The notes beneath the pieces are model-generated. The model ran no database searches and had not been told where the DNA came from. It was given only the letters and a program-made list of their open reading frames with translations. Made by a program: the position numbers and the translations under genes. This document shows positions 50,974 through 59,581 of a DNA stretch of 64,000 nt, piece by piece. Source of the stretch: Flavobacteriales bacterium (GTDB lineage Bacteria > Bacteroidota > Bacteroidia > Flavobacteriales_D > Crocinitomicaceae); assembly GCA_947475095.1 (NCBI GenBank), contig CANJLG010000001.1, positions 95,777 to 159,776 on the forward strand, written 5' to 3'. The first letter of the stretch is position 1, and each line of letters starts with the position of its first letter.

Positions 50974-52240
50974 CATCTTTTTCATTCTTTTCTTCTGTGT
51001 CATAGCTAATGGCCAAACTGCTAAATCCAAGTTGCAGAAAGAACAATTAAAATCGGAAAAAAAAATTAATCAAACAAAATTAATGATTGACAAAATAAAA
51101 AATAGTTCAGCTAATTCTCTTTCGGAAATATCATTATTAGAAAATCAAATTAATACTAGAGAACAACTTGTGACGATTTATGATAATCAAATTAAAGTAG
51201 CCGATAATCAAGTAGTTGAAAAGAAAGAAGATATCGAATTATTAAAACTTCGGATTGAACAATTAAAGGAGCAATATAAAAAAATGATAATCTATGCTTA
51301 TAAAAATAGAAACAAATCCGGAAAGCTTATGTTTTTACTTACATCATCAAGTTTTAATGAAGCAAAGAGAAGAAACACATACCTTAAAAAGGTAACGATG
51401 CTCCAAAGCAAGCAACTAGTATTAATTAAAACAAATAATAAGTTATATCATTCGGAAATCATCGATCTAAAAATGAGTCGTTTAGAAAACGAAAAAATAA
51501 TTTCGCAAAAAAAACAAGAGCAAGAATCAATTGCTTTAGACAAAGCATTAAAAGAAAATTCTTATAACAATTTAAAGGCTGAAGAACAAAAATTATTCCT
51601 ACAATTAAAAGAAGAACAGCGAAAAAAAGAAGGTTTAAGGCAGCGAATTAATGCCGTTATACAGAATGAAATAGCTGCCGCACAAGAAAAAGAAAGAAAA
51701 AAATTAGCTAAGGAAAAGAAAGAAAGTAAAAAAGTAGTTGTTCCGGTTGAAAAGAAAAAAGAGCCTAATAAAATTAATAAAGAGACAATTCCTATCTCAT
51801 CAGAAGGAGCGGTAGCTGGAAAAAAATTCGAGAGTAATAAAGGGCGCCTACCATCGCCTGTTTCAAATGGGACAATAACTGAAAAATACGGGAAAAATCC
51901 ACACCCAACATTAGCTGGGGTTTATACTAATAACAATGGAATCGATATTACTTGCAGTGGCAATTCAAAAGCCCGAGCAGTTTTTGAAGGGGTTGTTAGC
52001 GCTGTAATAAATGTAAGTGGAGCAGGGAAAGTAATAATTATTAAACATGGGGGGTATAGAACTGTTTACAGTAATTTACAAGAGGCGAGTGTTAAACTTG
52101 GAGACAATATTACTTCAAAGCAAGAAATTGGAACCATCATGCTTAACGAGGGAAATAAATCTGTTTTGCACTTTGAGATACACATGATTATAGGGTCAGG
52201 GACACAATCCTTAAATCCTTACCTTTGGATTAGCAGATAA
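50957..52240 (+). CDS. EnvC/M23-type murein hydrolase activator
   Basis: Signal peptide, long coiled coil, C-terminal LytM-like domain (GRLPSPVSNGTITEKYGKNPHPTLAGVYTNNNGIDITCSGNSKARAVFEG...VIIKHGGYRTVYSNL). Confidence 0.9.
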   Translation: MKHVINIFFILFFCVIANGQTAKSKLQKEQLKSEKKINQTKLMIDKIKNSSANSLSEISLLENQINTREQLVTIYDNQIKVADNQVVEKKEDIELLKLRIEQLKEQYKKMIIYAYKNRNKSGKLMFLLTSSSFNEAKRRNTYLKKVTMLQSKQLVLIKTNNKLYHSEIIDLKMSRLENEKIISQKKQEQESIALDKALKENSYNNLKAEEQKLFLQLKEEQRKKEGLRQRINAVIQNEIAAAQEKERKKLAKEKKESKKVVVPVEKKKEPNKINKETIPISSEGAVAGKKFESNKGRLPSPVSNGTITEKYGKNPHPTLAGVYTNNNGIDITCSGNSKARAVFEGVVSAVINVSGAGKVIIIKHGGYRTVYSNLQEASVKLGDNITSKQEIGTIMLNEGNKSVLHFEIHMIIGSGTQSLNPYLWISR

Positions 52241-53653
52241 AATTCTTTTTAAATCTAGGGAAACTATAATTGCGCACAAACAAAATACTGGAATTGAGGC
52301 CTTATCAGTATCCAGGAAATTGTTTAGAAACGCATGAATAAAATATGTGGACAGGGATACAATTATAGCCATGATAAAAATTCGTTTTTTCGTTTCGTTT
52401 ATAGATGTGCCGTAATATAATTTTATTGCCTTATAAAAAACAAAGGTCACAAACGCTAAAAAAAATAAGAGGCCCGGAACCCCTGTTTCAGATAAGGCAC
52501 TTAAATATTCACTATGCGCATTCCCCAAATTTCCAAAATTTGTTGAAATAATGGTGAGGTTTTCAGGGTTTTGAAATCGAGCATATTCAAAAGAATATGT
52601 CCCAGGACCATAGCCAAAAACAGGTCTTTCTTTAACCATATCAATGGCACAAGACCACCGATTGATCCGTTCCAAATTAGATGCGTCTGTTGTTACATTT
52701 CCGGCACTTTGTAATCGCTCCCCAAAATCTTCTGTTGTATGCTCCTGTTTATTACGCGACAAGGCTAGCTGAATCGTATCGTAATTGTATGTTAAATAAG
52801 CGAGAAAAAGGAAAGCTGCAGCTAAAACAAATTGTTTCTTAAGTTTAATATGGATTATAAAAGCAATTAAAAGCGCAAAGAATACGCTCAGCCAAGCAGC
52901 GCGTGTATATGAAAAATAAAGGCCGAGCAAAATAACAAATAATAAGAATAATAATAAAAACTGAACTAATGGCTTTCCTTTTGCCACCAATAATAACGCA
53001 ATGGGAATCGGCAATGTTAATGCAACAATGGCCCCATAGATGGTGTGGTCTTTGAAGAATGGGGACATAACCCAATGGCTTTCTTTTTCACCAAAACTAT
53101 AGCCTGCATGATTTATAAGCGTATAAAGGATGGTAATTGACACACCAAGTATTAAAAGCCAAAAAAACCGGGTAATATTTTTTTCGTTTTGAAAAAAGTG
53201 GGTGCCGAAAAATAGTAAGGGAATTACAAACCAACATTTAGCAAGTAAAAATTTGGCGGAAATAATAGGATTTGAACTGGTAACAGTAGTAATAAATGTC
53301 CATATTAAGATAATGACCCATGTATAAATTATTGGATGAGTCCATATTTCCTTTAATAAAAACGGCGCTCTAAGCTGAGATGCTATAAGTAATAAGAGCA
53401 ATCCGAACAATATTGGTTCTGTAGGCAGGTAAAGCCCCAACTGATCTGTATAATCCTCAATGTTTATTGATAAGGGAGCTAAAAAAGCTAAGGATAAAAA
53501 TGTTTTCTCGGTATAAAAAATAGCGAAATAAAAAGCCGCAAGAAATGGTGATACAATAAAAATGTAAGGGCTATTGTAATATAGTGATAGGCCAAAAAAA
53601 GCGCTTAAAAAAACGGCGAAGATAATAGTCTTTTTGTAGTTTGGATGCTGCAA
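52211..53653 (-). CDS. O-antigen ligase / polymerase family protein
   Basis: Multi-TM; ERINRWSCAIDMVKERPVFGYGPGTYSFEYARFQ...NAHSEYLSALSETGVPGLLFFL (Wzy_C motif). Confidence 0.92.
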   Translation of the reverse strand: MQHPNYKKTIIFAVFLSAFFGLSLYYNSPYIFIVSPFLAAFYFAIFYTEKTFLSLAFLAPLSINIEDYTDQLGLYLPTEPILFGLLLLLIASQLRAPFLLKEIWTHPIIYTWVIILIWTFITTVTSSNPIISAKFLLAKCWFVIPLLFFGTHFFQNEKNITRFFWLLILGVSITILYTLINHAGYSFGEKESHWVMSPFFKDHTIYGAIVALTLPIPIALLLVAKGKPLVQFLLLFLLFVILLGLYFSYTRAAWLSVFFALLIAFIIHIKLKKQFVLAAAFLFLAYLTYNYDTIQLALSRNKQEHTTEDFGERLQSAGNVTTDASNLERINRWSCAIDMVKERPVFGYGPGTYSFEYARFQNPENLTIISTNFGNLGNAHSEYLSALSETGVPGLLFFLAFVTFVFYKAIKLYYGTSINETKKRIFIMAIIVSLSTYFIHAFLNNFLDTDKASIPVFCLCAIIVSLDLKRILSANPKVRI

Positions 53654-53658
53654 GGGTT

Positions 53659-54648
53659 TTACTTTGACAATTCTTTATATTTTTCCATTAAGAGTATACC
53701 AAATACCGACAAAACAAAACCGGCAATCGTCGCAATAAATACAATCAACATCCGCTTTGGTTTTTCTTTTTTATCAGCAACAACGGCATGCTCAACAATA
53801 AATTTATGATTAAATTTAGCATTGGCATCTGATTCAGCCTGTTCATAAGAGATTCTAAAATCTTCTAATTTCACCGTTTTTTCATTCCGTATGTACTCAA
53901 GCCCGTCATATTTTGCTCCATACTTCATATTAATTTCAATTTTTCTTTTTAACTCGGCACGATCTGTTGCATCTTTTGAATCGACATACGCTTGGAATAA
54001 ATTGGACCTAACATCTAATGCTATTACTCCTAGCTCTGCCAAACTATCTAAGCAGGTTAAAACTGAATCTCTTTCGCGTTCCATTTGAGCTTTCTTTCGT
54101 CGATTTACCTCAAAAGCAGGTATCGTCCTCTCAGAAATCATATCGTTTTTTACCGTATCAATTAAATCAACTATTTTATTCGCCATGGCTGCTGCCAACT
54201 TAGGATCCTCGTCTAGCACGTCAATTTTAATAGATCCATAGCGCGTTCTCTCAAATGAAAAATGACCATTGTACTCATTCGTTAATTTAAAATTCTTGTT
54301 AACATCTTTAGGATCAATGCCATAATGTGACATCAACTTAAACTGACTAATTATTTTATCTCGGATTCTAGAAGATTGGAGAATTTGAACCAACTGCTCT
54401 GTTTGCTCCTCCTCCCCAAAATCCATTGCCGCAGATTTAGCGTTTCGTTGCTCTGAAAATGATACACTGCTGGTGGCAGCAGGAAAAACTATAGCAGAAG
54501 ACAAATACAAAGGCGTCATTAATAAACTAGCTATTGTAGCGCCTATTGCAACCAAAAATGTAATAATAAGTATCGGTTTCTTTTTAGCCAATAGAAATTG
54601 TAAAAGTGTTTTTTGACTTTGTTCTAAGGTGGTTTTATTATTTTCCAT
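53659..54648 (-). CDS. Wzz/GumC-like polysaccharide chain-length determinant protein
   Basis: N-terminal TM, YLSSAIVFPA..., YGSIKIDVLDEDPKLAAAMANKIVDLIDTVKNDM, C-terminal TM. Confidence 0.88.
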   Translation of the reverse strand: MENNKTTLEQSQKTLLQFLLAKKKPILIITFLVAIGATIASLLMTPLYLSSAIVFPAATSSVSFSEQRNAKSAAMDFGEEEQTEQLVQILQSSRIRDKIISQFKLMSHYGIDPKDVNKNFKLTNEYNGHFSFERTRYGSIKIDVLDEDPKLAAAMANKIVDLIDTVKNDMISERTIPAFEVNRRKKAQMERERDSVLTCLDSLAELGVIALDVRSNLFQAYVDSKDATDRAELKRKIEINMKYGAKYDGLEYIRNEKTVKLEDFRISYEQAESDANAKFNHKFIVEHAVVADKKEKPKRMLIVFIATIAGFVLSVFGILLMEKYKELSK

Positions 54649-54697
54649 TGTTTTACTATTTTAAACGAAGGTACGGTATTTTCAAGATTCCTCTTAA

Positions 54698-56164
54698 CTA
54701 GTTTATTGGATAATTATTGGTTTCTTCCTTAATTATTAACATGTTTTTAATGTTTTTTAGATTAATAAATGAAAAGATAAATAATAATAGTCCTCCTAAT
54801 AGTAATTGCATTAAAGCAGCAATGCCATGGTCTAAACCAAAATACATACTAAAAAACCCTGAAAGCAATAAAATCGTAACCAAGTAAATATAGTTAAGCA
54901 GCGCTTTCGGTGTTATGTTGAGTTGTATGGATTGATAGGCATAATAAAATTGTATTCCTGCCACAAAACATTGAGTGATGAGCGCTGAAATAGCGGCTCC
55001 TTTTGCGCCGATACTTGGTATTAAAAGTGCATTACTGGTGAAATTAATTAAGACCCCAAACAAAGAAATAATATTTAGTGTCTTCAATCGACCGCTTGCC
55101 GTTAATAATGTGCCGAATATGAAATTCATACTGATTGGAATAAAGCAGATAATTAAGAAGCAAAAAGAAAAAACCGCTGTTGTTTGAACGTTATCATACA
55201 GTAATGAAAGTAGCCATCGAGCATTAAAAGTAGAAATTATTACTAATACAATTGCGCCTCCAATCAGTAGGTTGCCGGCGGTTTTTAATAAGTCCACAAC
55301 ATCTTTTTTTGATTCTTTTAATAAGCGAGAAAACATTGGGTATAACAAGCCGGCGAATATCATCCCAAACATATATACAGCGTCTAAAAGCCGAAATCCT
55401 TGTGCATAATGCCCTGCCTCAACGCGACCATTTGAGTGAAACCGTTCTAAAATAACAACATCACTCCTATTATATAGTATCATTAATAATATCAAGAGTG
55501 CATAGGGCAGACTTTTTTTTACAATAGACATGCTAAAGTTAAAATCCCAAAGTAAAAATGGACCTATGTTTTTTTTACGAAGTAAGAAAATCGCAATAAA
55601 AAATGTTAGTAAATAACACAAGGTCTGAGTATAAATAAACCATTCTATTCGGGAGGTGTCATTTGTAAAAACAAACAAAATTGATCCTGCAATTAGGATA
55701 AGCAATCCTCTGTCCATAATGGAAATAACAGCGTCTGTCTTGAATAAATGCAGGCCTGTAAAATGACTTCTAAAGAACGCTATAGACAGAATCAATAGTT
55801 GGTTAAATACAAGAAATAAAAGCAAATAAAACTCGCGCCATTTATACCCTAAAAGAAGGGCAAATAGAAAAATAACCACACAATAAATAATGAATAAAAC
55901 AAACCGAAAGGCCATTAAATTGCCAAAATAACTAGTGGAATTATGCGTGTTCTGGGCGATGGTTTTGGTGGTATAGTTATTAATACCAAAATCTAAAAAG
56001 ATGTTAAAAATAACCGTTAAATTCAATAAGGTAAAGTAAAGGCCATATTCCGCCTGTCCGACTCTATTTTGAACCGTTGCATCTATTAAAAATATGGCTA
56101 TTGGCTTAACAAGTAGGTTTAATAATATGGTTAGAAAAAGACTAGAAAAGAATTGTTTTTGCAT
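54698..56164 (-). CDS. Oligosaccharide flippase (Wzx/polysaccharide biosynthesis family)
   Basis: Multi-TM polysaccharide-synthesis topology (VGQAEYGLYFTLLNLTVIFNIFLDFGINNYTTKTIA). Confidence 0.88.
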   Translation of the reverse strand: MQKQFFSSLFLTILLNLLVKPIAIFLIDATVQNRVGQAEYGLYFTLLNLTVIFNIFLDFGINNYTTKTIAQNTHNSTSYFGNLMAFRFVLFIIYCVVIFLFALLLGYKWREFYLLLFLVFNQLLILSIAFFRSHFTGLHLFKTDAVISIMDRGLLILIAGSILFVFTNDTSRIEWFIYTQTLCYLLTFFIAIFLLRKKNIGPFLLWDFNFSMSIVKKSLPYALLILLMILYNRSDVVILERFHSNGRVEAGHYAQGFRLLDAVYMFGMIFAGLLYPMFSRLLKESKKDVVDLLKTAGNLLIGGAIVLVIISTFNARWLLSLLYDNVQTTAVFSFCFLIICFIPISMNFIFGTLLTASGRLKTLNIISLFGVLINFTSNALLIPSIGAKGAAISALITQCFVAGIQFYYAYQSIQLNITPKALLNYIYLVTILLLSGFFSMYFGLDHGIAALMQLLLGGLLLFIFSFINLKNIKNMLIIKEETNNYPIN

Positions 56165-56176
56165 TACTCGAAGCTA

Positions 56177-56869
56177 TTATTTAATTAATAGTTTGAAGCC
56201 AAACCCATGAACATTCATTATTTCTAAAGCGGGATCTTCCGTTAATAACTTTCGTAATTTTGAAATATATACATCCATGCTCCTACCATTATAGTAATTA
56301 TCATCGCCCCAAATGGTTCGTAGTGTTTCTTGTCTATTTAACACACCGTTCTTATGAATAAAAAGCAAATGTAGTAATTGATTTTCCTTTGTTGTGAGTT
56401 TTTTTATTTCTGAAGCAAGGTGCAGCAACCTTAATTCTGGCTGGTAAAGAAGTTGGCCTAATTTAATGGCGGGCTTATTATTTCTTTTTTGTTGATCCGA
56501 TCTACGAAAAATAGCGTCCATTCTAGCCAATAGTTCTTCTATCGAAAAGGGTTTTGTTACATAGTCATCGACGCCAAGGCTAAAACCTTCCAATTTATCT
56601 TCTTTTAATCCTTTGGCTGATAAAATCAGAATGGGGGTTTTTTGATCAGTTTCTCTTATTTTCTTTACAAGGGAAAAACCATCCATTTCTGGTAAGCATA
56701 CATCTAAAATAATAAAGTCGTACCCGTTCTTGTTTGTTTGGTATTTGAGGTGGGCATCCTTACCTGTGCGTGCTAATGTGGTTTCCCATCCTTTTTTCTG
56801 AAGATGCTGCTGTAATGAAAATCCTTGGTTTTGATCGTACTCAGCTAATAATAGTTGTTTGTTTTCCAT
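56177..56869 (-). CDS. OmpR/PhoB-family response regulator, atypical receiver
   Basis: FIILDVCLPEMDGF phosphoacceptor region, DDYVTKPFSIEELLARM, winged-helix LTTKENQLLHLLFIHKNGVLNRQETLRTIWGDDNYYNGRSMDVYISKLRKLL. Start moved from 56884. Confidence 0.93.
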   Translation of the reverse strand: MENKQLLLAEYDQNQGFSLQQHLQKKGWETTLARTGKDAHLKYQTNKNGYDFIILDVCLPEMDGFSLVKKIRETDQKTPILILSAKGLKEDKLEGFSLGVDDYVTKPFSIEELLARMDAIFRRSDQQKRNNKPAIKLGQLLYQPELRLLHLASEIKKLTTKENQLLHLLFIHKNGVLNRQETLRTIWGDDNYYNGRSMDVYISKLRKLLTEDPALEIMNVHGFGFKLLIK

Positions 56870-57041
56870 GTTATTTCTTAGCACAAGCTAGCTAGTTATT
56901 TAGTAGTTTGCGGCAATAATAACGCGATTCAATGGTCGTTTAGTATCTTACTACTTCTCGCAAGAAAAATTTAGTGCTTAAGAGAGCATAGAGCATGTTA
57001 TCCTTTCCAAAAAAATCAAGGTGTCTTCGCTTTTATTAATT

Positions 57042-59504
57042 TTAGCGAATCAAATTAACATGCCCCGTTATGATAACTCTATCGTCATTATCTGGAACCT
57101 TAATGTTTATTTTATAGGTGTAAGATCCTGGCAAAGCATCGGTGCCTTCTAAACCATAAGAACCATCCCATCCAAAATCTAAATTATTAGTTTCAAATAC
57201 AATCTCTCCCCAACGATTATAAATTTGCATGTTATACTGATAAATATCAAATCCTGCCGTAAAAAATGGTTTAAACACTTGATTGTACATGTCACCATCT
57301 GGAGTAAATGAATTCGGGATATAATATATACCCCCTCGCTGAGGTGCTATAGCAACAGAGGTGCTATCAATACAACCCATGCTAGTGGAGGCGACAAGAG
57401 TGACCTCAAAGCCAGAACCCGTTCCCATAAACAAGTGTGAGGGTGAAAACTCACTTGAAAATTCACCATCGCCAAAGTCCCATAAGTAAATGGTAGCACC
57501 TAAGCTACTATTATCGAAACTAACGGTTTGGGATGTTTCAGTAAATAATAAGGTTGATGGATCGAATTCCGCGGTGGGGTAATTTTGAACGCAAATATAA
57601 TCAATGATGGAGGCGCTGTCAACACAACCATTTAATGTACCAATTACACTCACGTCAGAGCAACCTCCCACAGTATATAAAACTTGAACCTGTGAACCTG
57701 ATCCCGTAAAACCATTGCTAGAAGTCCATTGATAAGTAGTTAATGGATTGCTAGTATTCGGTGTGAAAGTAACATTTAAAGGAACGCAACCATAGGTTGT
57801 ATCAGCTGTGAATGGCATCAAAGGAAGTGGTTTCACCGTAACTTGACCATTAGCCATGGGGCTTACACAACCTAATAATGTATAGGTGGCAGAATAGTTT
57901 GTTGTATTAGTTGGCGATACACTTATTGAATTCGTTGTCTCCCCTCCTGTTGTCCATAAGAAAGTTCCCCCAGGTAGGTTTGGAACAGCGGTTAGGGTGG
58001 CAACTTGTCCGAAACAGATAATTACTGGTGCTATGGTAATAACTGGAACTGGTTTCACGGTAACAGTACCAGAAGCTTGAGCCGAACAGCCGGTTATCGT
58101 ATACGTTACGCTGTAGGTAGTACCTGGTAAACCAGGGTTCACATTAATGGATTGTGTCGTTTGGTTATTCGACCACAAAAAAGTACCGCCTGTTAAATCA
58201 GGTGTCGCTGTTAATACCGTGGTATCTCCGTTACAAATCGTATCGCTGTTTACACTTACTGTCGGCGTTGGATTAACGGTAACCAAAGCAGAATCCGCAG
58301 CAGTACAACCATTCCAAGTGTAAGTAGCGCTGTAAACTGTGCTTTGCATTGGATTAACAGTGATAGAACTTCCAGTTTGTCCATTACTCCATTGAATAGC
58401 GCCCCCTGCAGGAGAAACCGCAGCATTGAGTGTGGTAGATTGGCTTGTACAAATGGTCGCATCGTTAATAACTATTGTCGGTATTGGAGCAACGGTTGTT
58501 GTAATAGCAGCGGTGGAAGTGCAGCCTTGGTTACTAGTAACAGTAACCGTGTAAGTGCCTCCTGTAGAAATCGTTGCTGCAGCATTAGAGCCCAAACCAT
58601 TATTCCAAGCATAGCTTGCTCCTCCTGAAGCCAAGACGCTTATCACTGGCGCATTACAATCTATGATAGTAGTACCTGTTGAATTTGTAATTTGAGCATT
58701 TGGGGTTTGGTTAATAACCACGGTGGTAGTTGCAGTTGTCGAACCACAACTTGGGCTAGCAATAGTGCAGGTATAAGTCCCTGCGGATGCCGCGCTTGGA
58801 TTTTGTATGGTTGGGTTAGCTACATTTGATTGGAAGCCATTTGGTCCTGTCCAACTGTAAGTATACACTCCGGATGCTGGATTGGCGGGAGTAGGTGTCG
58901 CCGTAAGAGTCAAGGGGTTTCCAGAACAAACTGGACCAGAGTTTGATGCCACAGCAGTAGGTGCAGCACAGCAGTTAATGTACATCCAAATGCGACCAAT
59001 ATTATAATTCACTTCGGACCAAATATTGGCCATCGCTTGTCCACCTGTGGGACAAGATTGCATCCCGCTTCTCTGTAAGGTTGTATTAATGCCCATGATA
59101 CTAGTAACAAACTGCGTTGGACCATAGCTATTTACACAAGCACCCCTTACGCCGTACACACCAATAACGTCCCCTGCAGTAACAGTGATGTTGCAAGGAA
59201 TAATTCCTGAAGGATTATTGGTCACCGTAAATAATTGAACGAAGTTATTTGTGACTCCAGGAAAAGCAGGTGGTGTTACACCAGCATTAAACCTAACGAC
59301 TCTTATCGTTTGTAAACCTTGGCTAGCATTGGTTGGTACTTCTAATCCACAAATAGTGAAATTTGCTGGTGCTGTAAAGTGATACCCTCTGATCATGGAG
59401 GTAAAGGTGGTCACTTGTGTACCTACAGAAATTTGAGTTTGTGAAAAAATCCGCGTTGCGGCTAATAAAATAAAAGCTAAGAAAAATACTCTTTTGAAAT
59501 TCAT
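57042..59504 (-). CDS. T9SS type-B sorted multi-Ig-like/PKD cell-surface protein
   Basis: Signal MNFKRVFFLAFILLAATRIFSQ; repeated TI(C/V)xGxxxxLTA...W(S/T)xGxTT modules; PKD FGDGEFSSEFSPSHLF; C-terminal YIPNSFTPDGDMYNQVFKPFF...YNRWGEIVFETNN..GHVNLIR. Confidence 0.92.
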   Translation of the reverse strand: MNFKRVFFLAFILLAATRIFSQTQISVGTQVTTFTSMIRGYHFTAPANFTICGLEVPTNASQGLQTIRVVRFNAGVTPPAFPGVTNNFVQLFTVTNNPSGIIPCNITVTAGDVIGVYGVRGACVNSYGPTQFVTSIMGINTTLQRSGMQSCPTGGQAMANIWSEVNYNIGRIWMYINCCAAPTAVASNSGPVCSGNPLTLTATPTPANPASGVYTYSWTGPNGFQSNVANPTIQNPSAASAGTYTCTIASPSCGSTTATTTVVINQTPNAQITNSTGTTIIDCNAPVISVLASGGASYAWNNGLGSNAAATISTGGTYTVTVTSNQGCTSTAAITTTVAPIPTIVINDATICTSQSTTLNAAVSPAGGAIQWSNGQTGSSITVNPMQSTVYSATYTWNGCTAADSALVTVNPTPTVSVNSDTICNGDTTVLTATPDLTGGTFLWSNNQTTQSINVNPGLPGTTYSVTYTITGCSAQASGTVTVKPVPVITIAPVIICFGQVATLTAVPNLPGGTFLWTTGGETTNSISVSPTNTTNYSATYTLLGCVSPMANGQVTVKPLPLMPFTADTTYGCVPLNVTFTPNTSNPLTTYQWTSSNGFTGSGSQVQVLYTVGGCSDVSVIGTLNGCVDSASIIDYICVQNYPTAEFDPSTLLFTETSQTVSFDNSSLGATIYLWDFGDGEFSSEFSPSHLFMGTGSGFEVTLVASTSMGCIDSTSVAIAPQRGGIYYIPNSFTPDGDMYNQVFKPFFTAGFDIYQYNMQIYNRWGEIVFETNNLDFGWDGSYGLEGTDALPGSYTYKINIKVPDNDDRVIITGHVNLIR

Positions 59505-59524
59505 ATTAATTACATTCAATTTTA

Positions 59525-59555
59525 CAAAAATACACTTACGGTTCACAATACGCAA
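59525..59555 (-). promoter_or_regulatory. Promoter for the 57042-59504 gene
   Basis: Minus strand TTG-N20-TATTTTTG; lies inside the N-terminal extension of the ORF-track call, supporting the downstream ATG as start. Confidence 0.55.
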
Positions 59556-59581
59556 AAGCAAACCTTAGGTTGCCGACCTTA

